From Beroe forskalii (taxonomy: Eukaryota; Ctenophora; Nuda; Beroida; Beroidae): a stretch of DNA of 64,000 nucleotides. Positions 38,401-50,400 of this stretch are shown piece by piece (positions within the stretch are counted from its first letter, which is position 1; each line of letters begins with the position of its first letter). The notes under the pieces were generated by a model. The model worked only from the letters and a program-made list of their open reading frames with translations. It had not been told where the DNA came from and searched no databases. The stretch is taken from NCBI GenBank assembly GCA_011033025.1, contig WFMF01000122.1, positions 62,001-126,000 of the forward strand. The letters run 5' to 3'. The position numbers and the translations under genes are program-made.

Positions 38401-41400
38401 AGCGCTGAAAAGGGAAGAAGGGTTATATCGAAAGATAGGGGACTTGTGATGAGTAAGATTAAATTTTGAATTAGTACAGGTCAAGTTTTCAATAAGATAG
38501 TGATGCAATATGCAAATTGAAATCTGAACGTCACTGTGTGTCGTAATCCTACCATCCTACTATCCTACTACTAGTCCTTTAAAAATTCTTGGAATAAAAC
38601 CCTCACAGTACAATAATTACATCCAACAAAAGGAAAATGTACCAGTTACCCCAATTACCGTCTAGAATAAGCTAGACCTACACAAAACCTTGTAATAGCC
38701 TAACATGAATCTTAATTTCCTTATACCCCTCATACATCATGTAATAACCTGTTACCCACTTTTGTAATTAAAATTTATGGTTGTAATAAAGAGTCGGAGA
38801 ACACCATACCACGACCATATAATTAACAATGAATAATTATGAGTACAGTGTTTAATACAGATCATGATCTGTATGGAGGCCAATGAACAAGATGCATTCA
38901 TAGGAGGAGGATTTAATTGAGAGGAGGATGATTTCATTCCCAGAATTAGGGTAAATATTCCGTTTAAAGAGGAGGATTTAGTCGGGGTATTAGTAGGAGA
39001 ACTCCATGAATTCCGTGAGGAGAAAGACGTTGGTAAAACCGGAGAATATTTTCAATGCAAATACATCTGGTACCCCCTTTTAACTCTTGGGAGGATGCCT
39101 ATACATCCCTGAAAGATGCAAAAACCGTAGGCACTGATAGGGGAGATCCTACTAGAACTAGACTTTCATCAACAATTTAATCCGCTCCCTGTTATTAATA
39201 TTAAATCCACCCATTGTCACTTATTAAATCCACCCAGTATTCCATCTTTCCTATGAAAGCATGAAGCCTGAGGCTGACAGACCTCCCTCCTAAGCATGAA
39301 TAATGGATTATTTGGAGTATTTAGCATGTAGACCAACTTATATTCAGTAATGAAGCATCTAAAATGGATGTTCAGTAGTCGTTAATGAATCAAGAACCAT
39401 TTAACGCATCATCTGCTGCACGCGACGCCATGGGAACATTCAGCCTTCTAGAACCCATCTCATACCAGCTAGTTAACTAAGGCACTTAATTAATAATTAT
39501 AAATACCTCCAGCCCTCTCAGTTGGCCGATCAATGCATTGTCCACCACTAGCATGTCAATGATAATAGTGGTATAATTGCCTCATCTCACACTTGATTAG
39601 TAATGGGGAAGCGTCAAGAATTGTCATAGAACTCGGGAAGATCAAAAGTGATAATTGCCACAGGACCTCGATTAGAGAAGGTTAATCAGCCCGCTGATTA
39701 TGTGTCATGAGAGTGGCACAGGCGGCTTGACACCACTATTTGACCATTCTAAACAATGATAAAGACGTCACTAGCAGAAACCTATATTGCTCCTTCACGT
39801 TGTATAGAGTTGGTTAATTTACTCACAGAGAGGTAGTTTATTAACTTCCACAGCTGTTCAGAAGACTAATCAGAAGCTGAAGACTCTAAACACACTTCTG
39901 ATAGAGTCTTTTAATTGATAATCAAATCTCTTTGATCGCATGTGGTATGATTAGAGTTTACATGTTATTTATTAGAGTTTGTAGGTTATTTCTCATGATA
40001 CGTTGTATAATAATGGGGGGGGGAGCTAGAATTTATATATATTGACACAAGATGTAATGAGTCATGACACAACAGTCAATATTATATCTGATTACATTTA
40101 CTATACACGTGGTAATCGAACGAAGTAAAGACACAGAAAGTAGGAGGTGGTGCGCACGAACAATAAACACATCAATGTCAACAATTCCCCACTTTAACTC
40201 ATGATAATGACGTCACTCTCAACAACCTAGTGATTGTCTATAACTAGTAGCAGAAGATGGTATTTGTACAGACACCAGATGGTGATCTCAAGGGAAGGTT
40301 TACAGGATGAGTAGAGGTAGGATTGAGGACAATGGATGTACAGACAGCCGATACAAAGTCTGGATATTTCTCAGAATTACAGCTTCTTCAAAATGAACAG
40401 TATCAAAAGCTAAGAAGATTTGAAGATGCTATGAAACGATCTGAAGATTCTACGGAACTAGGAAAATCCTAGAAACCGTCGAATCCCAGCAATCAAAGAA
40501 TCGAAGAAGATCAGTTTAACTCAGCTCAATTCCAACCCTTCCTCATATGATATTTATTAATGGATTTTCTACCCTTCCTCCTTTGATTCTTTGGTGCAAG
40601 AACCACCAACACAAAAGACTGGTATAGTTCCTGCCGATCCCTCCTCGAACTACTGTAGATGAAAAGATGAAAGTATCATCGCTAGTCGTGTGTGGTCACA
40701 ATGGGAAGCTTTACAAAACTCAGGCTTGTTACTGAGATGCGTCAACTCACATTACATAATATGTTATGTACAAAATGTAAATATAACTCCTTCTGTCATC
40801 AACTACAGTTATTACATGACGTATAGTTTCAATTTTACTTCACTAAGTTACACTTAGCTAACAAATTTCTAACTTATATGTTAAGGCGGAAATTTGTAAT
40901 GTCTATGAGAATTTCAATCATGGACATAAAGATTCATGACTCTCGACCCCTATGGACCAGATCTCTTTCTATCTTGAAGATTCTGTCACTTAGCCGTAAT
41001 CTAAACTTATTTTATTATCCACTTTCTTATTTTATTTCAACCTTTTCCATTCTTTCATAAACTGGTCAGTGATTTCTCATTTTATATCTTTTTCAAACAT
41101 TATACTTTCCTCAAATACTAGTCGATCTGAATCATTTGGTTAGTCTCATATCCTATTATTTTCCTCATTTTGCCATGATCTTCAACCCCTCATTCTAACA
41201 TTTCTCTTAGATCTGCTATCCTTTACTATCATCTGCTATCCTGCCTCATATCCTAAACTACTACACTTCACTTAGTCTGTCTAATGACCCCAATCATCTA
41301 GGTGCCATGTTGTTCCACCCCCTCCGGACTTAGCCGGGTTTATATTGACAATATACCATGTGCTCTGTGTGACTCGTACTACCATACCCCACTTCATCAC

Positions 41401-44400
41401 TTGTGAGCGAGTCACACGATAACGTCATTATCATAGCTTAAGGTGGTGAGTTGACGGCGTCACACATCCAACATTCACTGAAATAGTCTGTGATACGGCG
41501 CCACTCGACGCGTCCTGTGCCACTCAATGAGAGAGTCAGACGGTCTTATGCTGAGCAACAACAAAGACATGACGCTACACTCGGATATAGAGTAATTACA
41601 CTGGCAAATATTATAATATTCTTAGATAATATTATTCTTAGATAATATATGCGGCACTCCTATATGCATTATATGCTGCTGGAGAATACTATTCTCTTTG
41701 ATGCACATTGGACTCTTCAGACGAAAAGTTAACTGAATATTCTCTTAAAATCAATGGTCAATATGTCAGCAGGCTGAACTCCATGAAGTCTTGGACATTA
41801 AACGTATTCATTGCAGGAAGGGAAGGTTTTGCTAGGTTGTTCAGCCGGTATTCAGCTCAGGTAAAAGTACAAAGCTACGCATTGACGGCAAGCCTGTTTG
41901 ACCAGGGTAAGGAATGCCGTCAAAGTAACAAAGCCTGGTATCAACCCATTTTAATAAAGCTAACAAGGCCTCATTAATACCAGGCAGTACCTTGAATACC
42001 TCAAAACCACAACATTAAAAGAAAGCTTTTCCTTGATTTATTAATGCAATTAGTTAATCGTAATTATTTTGTTCTTTTATCATTGTAATTGTTGCAGCAA
42101 AAAAGAATTGCTTTGCCTTTTGATTCAAGAGTGTTGTAATGTACCCTAAAATAGTGCATCTGTAATGTGCTGCAAAATCTTGCAGAATAGAACTTATGGC
42201 TAGCTCAGCTACTTTGATGATAGACGCTACATTGGAAAACTAATTCAAGCTGACAACATCTAAAATAGAACCGGAAGGCGGAAACGTATTGACTTTAGAT
42301 TTGGAGGAAGTGACGTTTGCAGAAATTATTCGGTATTCCTGCCTAATGAAGTCCCAGTCATTCAGACCCTATGTCATGACTTCATGAAATCATTCGAGCT
42401 GTTTGGAAATCACGAAATTGGATTTACTGATTTAGATTTAATTGTAATCTTGCTACTGATTAGCGATCGGTTTCCGGGTTCAAGGGTTCAGTTTCACAGT
42501 TCTTCCGAATGAGTTGATCTCCATTTCGAAGATATATCTCACTCAAACAATTGGTGAATCACTGTTTCGGTGCCGTTTCGGCGGATCGAAATTATTTGAG
42601 ATAACGGAAATACAATTATATAAGTGTGCCATGTACTCAATACATTTGACTGAGTACATTCAGCTAACGATTACTAAAAATGTCTTACTCTTGGATCGAA
42701 AACTTACTTTTCGGTTCGATGTGCAGGTATCCCAGGAATTCTTTGAATTCTGTCTCCAATCCGTTCAGTTTCTGAAAAGGGCATTCATTTAGGTTCAAAT
42801 TTAGAAGGTATTTCAGCAATTAGCACTGATTTCACCTTATCAACGCATGTTGTAGTAGGTTTATTTACGATGAATACTAAAGTACCGATAAATAGATTTA
42901 ATTAGCACAATTCCAGTAAACTTAGGGCTTGAACTAACTTCTAAGAAATAATTTTTAATTATTAGAGTTATCCCTAGGGATTTGCAAAAAAATTAAAGAA
43001 TTGAAATACTTGAATCAGATAGTTTATTAAGAAATTCATGGTCGGAATTTATTATGATGATCAGCATTTTGGAAGTGTGGAATAACCTACAAATTTAAAT
43101 GTTTTCCTTTAGTAATTTGTATCGTATATCACAGAGTCAGACTGGTGATTTCATACGACTTACTGCCGACCACGATTGTGACCAGTAACTGGTTTCAACT
43201 GGTTTCATGTTTCGAGGAAGGTGATTCATGACGGTGAAGAAGATCGTTAAAATTTAAATTTTAAGGCAATCGTCAGTGTGCTTGGGAAGGATCAAATCAA
43301 TATAACGGGATCAAGTCCGAATAATTACATGTGTTTTTTATCCTGATCTGACATGAATAATCTTTCTTATGATAATAGTCTTTCTTATCATTAGAGAATA
43401 TATCGTTGTCATCATGACCATTATCACTACTGTTTGTTCTGATTATCGTCAATTTAAACATCTATTCTTATCATCTAGCTCTGTTCTTGAATCTCTATTA
43501 TCATTAGGTTTCTAATCAACTCCTATTCCATTCAGAACATGCCATATGTCAACAACAATGTAATTTGATGTTTAGATTTATCTCTAGATTTATCTCTAGA
43601 TTTATCTCTAGATATCTCTAGATCAGTGATTTTGTTATTTCCTCATGCATCATCAGGTCAAAGTTCAAACAAATCACAACATCAAAGCTGTGTTGAACGG
43701 TCCTCACTCTCAACTTTCAAGAGGCCCCACTCCAAAAATATGTCACAAAAAGTGACGTCATTTTCAGGGATTAATGTTTTAAACTGATGACGCATGCAAC
43801 CGTCTACTTTCCATCCTCGAAGAGTGGGGGAGGGTATGAAAGGAAGAGCTGCAGTCACCACTATTAATAGCATAACAACATTAGGTAACTACTATATTTT
43901 GTTGCCGCAAGTAACTTGATATTATAATTTCATGGTAGATTTAAGGTTAAATAATGCGGTACGTTGATGCCTGGTAAAAAGTTTTTAAATTTCATGCAAA
44001 ATATTTTTGATTGCCGGGGAGAAAAATTTAATTCGAAAGGGACATTATTTGCCGTAATTCGTGCTTCAGGATGTAAGTTCATTGATCAAATTATCAATAA
44101 CATAATTGATTATAGCAGTAACCATCAAATTGCAAATTTCCCATGGGTACATTCATCAGCAAATAATACAGTGAAATTACTGTATAGAATCGTAAAAAAA
44201 CGCGGAGATGGCAATTTTGTTCAATAATTTCAAGAGTGGCGCCGGGTATCTGATAAATCATTTCATTTTTAGTGATAAAACCAATCTCAATATTTCGTTA
44301 TCGAAGAAACCATTCAAATACTCAAAAACTTAGTTTAGCCATCATTTCCCGTATCGCGTTGCAGATCCAATCAGCGAACCGTTTACTTCTTTAATTACCA

Positions 44401-47400
44401 ACCAATGTCAATGTTTTGAAAGAAATGAAAATAAAACTTTTACGGGACCTCAAAATGACCATGTTTCAGTGGTTGTTCCTTTCATTTTGAAGAAAATGCT
44501 TTTAAAGCACCCATACAGTTTGCACGATGGACCGAGTTTGTGCACGGAAGTTTGTACACTGGAGTTTGTACATCGGAGCTAAATGTGTGTAAACACTGTG
44601 GAGTATATGTAAACTGTGTATTGTTCAGTGTACGAGTATAATAATTGTATGTAGGGATGGTGCGCGCGTTATACTTGACGTACAGTGCACGCACACGACG
44701 CGCATGGGCCGCAAATCAGTACATGCATGAGGCTGCCTTACAGATTCCCAGAAATCTAACAATTGTAGAGTAAGTACTTATAATTGCCAGATGGCGATGA
44801 CGACTCCACAACATAATCATGTAATGGTATTGACCTGACAGCTCCTGTGTTGACGGCAATTTCCCCGACAATACCGCACTTCCCAGCGATTTCCACGGCA
44901 ATGCCGGAATTCTTCCGTAGTTCATACCATAACATATAACACGACAACTCTCAATATTCGATGATATTATTGCAGAGCTTTACCCCATTATCTTACAAGT
45001 TAATGAGCAATAATTCTCGCATATAATTGAGGGATAATACTGGAGATCTGTCCACAGAACAGGGTAGACATGATGTCTGACATCGCCTGCACCACTTACA
45101 CACGAGGGTGTGTGTGTGTGTGGACTAGTAACCACTCCCTCTTTAGCTTGTTGAAATGAGGGTAATTAACAGTTCCCAACTCCCACCACAATCTCTCCCC
45201 TTAATAGAACTTCACAGCTCCACAACATCTCTCTCCCTTAACACCCATGACAAGGCCCCGGAGGGTACTTAGCATACACCCAGCGAGGAGAAAAGGAGAG
45301 TCACAGTCTCACAGAACACGCTATAATCTCTCTCTCCTGTCACAGGTTTCTTGACAGTTCCATGTGTGGGTACTCTCATCTCATCACTATCACAGAGTTG
45401 AATTTACACCACAATATACGCACCCCTCTCTCTCCTACAACTCATGATACCAGTGACATTAGGAACTAATGAGATGAGGCTACCAGCTCATACTCTCATC
45501 CAACACACAGTGCTCTCACCACTTCACCACATGTTCTGACACAGTTTCCATGAAATATTGTACCCATCTCATTAAATCTAACAGAGTTTAATGTACCCCA
45601 ATTTCAGTACTCATCTGATTAAATCTACAGACTTTATAATGCACCGCAATTTCACTCCCCTCCTACCCAATCTCTCACTCTCCCAACCATTAGCTCTCAT
45701 CTTTCTGTATAGTCCATAATAATATCTACTCAGCTTAATTCTCAGAACTCGTTATTATTTCTATAATTGGCAGCATCATGGTGCCCCCAGCATTTATTAG
45801 AATTATTGCCTATTATTATTAGGGATGAGAAGGCGTGAGTGGTTTCTTGCTGGCTGACCATGCCCCATTGTCTCGCTCTAATATCATAGACGTGAGTCTG
45901 GAAAACATGCAGTGAGTCGGCAGACATCCACACGTCAGACATCTGTCTGCCCTTCTACTTTCCATTTCCCCTCACCCTTCTCACTTCTCAGGATCACATT
46001 GAAAGTCATGATAGTAAGATAAATAGTGGCCAGACATTCGGCGCCCTACTACAACCTCCTTCTTCCTTTTCACCTTCTCTCTTCATTCCATTTCAATCCT
46101 CTTCACTGCATTATTTCAATCATGGTAATGACTAATGATGATGGGGTATTTACCTCATGTCTCACATCATTTATCATAATCACGACAATAAGTAAGTGGG
46201 GGAGGGAGTATGTGAATGGGAAATGTCTTTTGAAATGCGCATTTTATTTATGCGAAGTTTCAGTAAAAGAAATAGTTCAGTAAAAGAAATAGTTTATTTT
46301 ACATCAACAATCAAATAATATGTCCGATATGTTAGATTAGAAAATGTACATGGAGTAGTGGCGGCTATTTGAAACACGGAAATTTAGTATTTGCTCGAAA
46401 ATTGACGGCTATTTTGATAACTTAAGACTTGAATTGAGATAAGAGGTAACTCAAGGTGGTTAAAAAGTATAGGCATTTCCTTATGTGCTGATGAAGGAAG
46501 GAGTACTGGCGTTTGTTCCTCACCGCGGGACACATCATGCCTGGCAATTTAAATCAAAACGTCGTGTCATTTGAGCTGAAGTTCAAGGAATGTACCTTCA
46601 TGTGATTGATTGGTTTCATCAAGCGTAGTATTTATGTAGTATGCAACTTGCATAACTGGAAATGTTGGCTGGTGTGAAATGTGTTGTGGCTGAGTCCATG
46701 ATATCACCCACAACGAAAACTTTGATCACATATACCTGCTACCTATAGAACCTGAACCTTTGCAGCAAGAGTAAAGACTACAGCAGGCGTGAAAAGGTAA
46801 CTCTGTTTAATGGGCATAGATAATCGTGGATAGGCCCTGGCACGTATAGTGACGAAAAATTCTCATGATGAGTCAGTGATCTTAAAGTTTACTTCTGGGA
46901 ACCATTCCTCCTCACTTCCAATATTTTGTCTTCTATTTACGAGACATTTAATTTTGCTTTTCAGAAAGCTAATTCCAACTGAGAAATCTTTAATGTCACT
47001 AGCTTCAGGCAAGGTACGGAAGGTGTTCCCACATAATACTAGCCCTAAAGATAAACGAGTCAACTTGTATGGGCGCTATAATCAGGTCGGTTTCCGGCGT
47101 GATATTTTAAAGTGTGGAAGGAGAGCTATTGGTGTATGATATTTAAGGATAATGCTGATACTGAGTAGAACATGATAATTATACAGATTGTGGACAGTTA
47201 GAATATTCTGTTCATTAAATAATGGCTTGGTATGTTCTTTTTTCAAAGAAGTCGGTCCCAAGAGTTTGAAGTTCAATAGACCTAGTCCTGGCAGCTGTTC
47301 GGTGCTTTTCTAGGTAAGCCTCACTATCACCAAACATTATGCGGATGCAGTGTTTTGAGCAGTAAATATGGGTTTCATTTTATTATGTGAAACACCTCCC

Positions 47401-50400
47401 CATACTGTTATACCATAGCTAAGGTGACTTTCAAAAAGAGTATGATAGAGACTTTTGTATAGAGTTTTAGGGATGTACTTTTTTAATGCGATTCAGTTGG
47501 CCAGTACAGCATCTCAGTTTTTTGGCAAGAGCAGATATATGCGGTGTCCACAAAAGTTCGTCATCGATTGTTACACCAAGAATTTGATTTCAGCAACCTT
47601 CTTTTTATTTCAAAGTCATTTATTCTAACAGGCGGGCATTGCAATTGGTCTACACTATTTGTGTTTGATTTTGGTTTGAAATGCATATAGCAAGATTTTT
47701 TTCATATTTATGTGAAGCTTGTTTGCATACATGTAAGAAGAGACTGAAGTTAAAAGAAAGTTTGCTTTCCTGATAGCTTCCTCCTTACTATTACCTACGA
47801 TAAAAGATATTTGTATCATCAGCAAATAAAATGAACTTTCCTTGATCAGAACAGTTTGAAAAGGTCATTAACATATATTAAGAACAGTAATGGTCCAAGG
47901 ACACTACCCTGAGGCACGCCATAAATCACTTTCAGTGGGTCAGAGTCAGATTTCAAACAATTCACATACTGTGTCCGGTTTGATAAGTAACTATGGAGAA
48001 GGGAGTGCGTTACCCCTTATACCATAGTGATGTAGTTTATCCAAGAGAATATTATGATCGATTGTGTCAAAGGCTTTGCTGAGATCTATGAAAACACCTA
48101 AGACGTGCTGCTTTTCTCTAAGGGCCTCTTGGATGTAGTTCACTGAGCAATTTAAAAGCATGGCTGGTAGAGTGCCCTTTGCGGAATCCGAACTGATATG
48201 GTTTATTATTTGCTGAGATGATAGAAAACTATAGAGTCGTTCATAAATAACTTTTCGAAAATTTTACCAAATATTGGAAGTGTGGAGACAGGACGGTAGT
48301 TCTCGAACAGTTCTTTATCATCCTTCTTATAAACAGGTGTTATTCTACCAACCTTAAGAATATCAGGGAAAATGCCGTTGGACATTGATGTGTTGATGTG
48401 CTTGGAGAGAAATGGGCTTATTATGCTACCAGATCTTTTGATAATTTTGATAGGTATGTCACTTGATTTGTTGTTTTCAAGGCTTAATATTATCTCGTTT
48501 ACCTCATCAGGGGTAGAATCCTGTAAAAATATACTAGAAGAATGAGAGCGTCCGAGAAATACCGTGAATGGTTGTATCGGTTCAATGTTTATAATAGAGT
48601 AGTCATCCGGTTCGTTTAATTTGGATGCGAGGGAAACAAAGTATTTATTAAATTCATTTGCAATGATTCTGCGGTCAGAAACAATTTTTTTGTCTATCAT
48701 AAACTTAGAAGTTAAAGCAGAGTTTCTCTTGCCTCTTAACTCATTCACAGCTGCCCATGTTTTCTTTAGGTCCCCTTTGTGCCTGGAAATCTTAGTGTGA
48801 TAGTACCTACATTTAGCTGCTGTGATAGCATGTTTAAGAGTGAGCCTGTAGCTTTTGTAAGTTTGATAAGCGTGTGAGTCACCTACGCTGTCTAGTCTGC
48901 TCGTTGTAGTTTTCCATGACTGGTAAAGATTTTCTTTTTGTTGATAGAGATAATCAAGCCATCGGTTATCCATGGGTTGACCTTCCAATTTCTTTTAGAA
49001 AATTTTGGTTGTTTGAGCTTAAAATTTTTTTCAACATTGTTGTTGTAAGTATCAAGAAAATCGTCGAGATTATTGCCAAGTTTGTTTTCACATGACAGTT
49101 TCTGTAGGTGGTTGATAAACAATTCAGTATTAGACTCACTGTAATCGTAGGCTGGCCACAGGCTCATGGCAAAGATTTCCATGCACAAGGTCAAGATAGA
49201 AAAAACCGATGAGTGGTGAGACACTGACTCCTCGATCGTTCCAGTCACCGCTATGTTTGAGGGTTGGAGGTGAGGATATTATCAATACAAGTTTTTCTAC
49301 AGTTAGGCTGGCAATGGGTATACTTGGAAATCAAGGAAACAGGCCAAAAGATTGATCATCTCCTCAAACTTTTGGAATTCTCATTACTCAGTGTAAGAAG
49401 AAAGTCGAAATTGAAGTCACCTAGCAGATAAATGTTCTCATTTGGACATTTTTTTAAAATTTTTTCTAGTTCCATGATGTATTGTTTATCATCCCCACTT
49501 GGAGGGTTGTATGTGACTCCAATTTCATAAATTACAATGCTTTTTTGTCCACCACCAAATTTCAAAGAGAAACGAGACTTATATTAGCAGAAACTCTCAA
49601 AGAAAATACTATAGCTCTCAATAGTGTCCAATACAATTATGGTCAAATTGGTGTCAAAGATTTGAAATGCATGTAACAATCTCTCTCTTACGATTTAATC
49701 TAACACTCTGGTGTTCGATGGAGTTATTAATTTTGGAAATTAGTTTGTTAAGTCGCCTCGAGGGGTTGAAGCACACAACAGGTTGCTTTGTTAATAAATC
49801 TGTGATTAATCTTGAAGTAGCCCTAGTAATTCATTAAAGCCGCCACTTTACATGGGCTCTAATAAATTGTATATAGTGTAGCACTACTGTTGCACACGTC
49901 TTACTAACACTAATTAGAAAATGGCAAGGTAATGTGGCAAGTGCAACAACACATGGTGCACTAAAGAGAAGTTAACTTTTCAGTTACACCAGGGAAATTC
50001 CTTAATTTCGCATCTGTAGTTCTACAAGATGGTAAGATGCTACCGCATCAGCTTAGTGTAACAATTTCAACATGAAACCATAGTTTATTGGTTTAGCTGT
50101 TTAGGGTAAGCCAATAGCTCGGGCGCTAAAGTGTGCAGCCCAAAATTCTTGCTTTCTTGCAATAATTGGAGAGTCTAAAATTAATTCAGTCTCCATAAAA
50201 CTTGAAAAATCGCTTAAATGTATCATTACATGTGGGCATCTGCTGAATCGACCATGCTAGAAATAGAAATTATGATATTTCCTGTATTTATATTTCTTTC
50301 GATGCGCTAAGTATCTTGAATATTATTAGGATAAATGTAATTTAAGTTATCTTGGTGTACCCATAGTAACCAGGCTTACAACTACACACAAAAGCCAATT

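Noticed and set aside
41708-41977. Plus-strand 89-codon open frame
   Set aside because: No recognisable domain, no clear splice sites fitting a neighbour, AT-rich context of an intron; a chance frame is most likely.
44716-44947. Candidate for the missing RIPOR exon on the minus strand
   Set aside because: The translated frames do not resemble the expected RIPOR segment and the phases do not fit.
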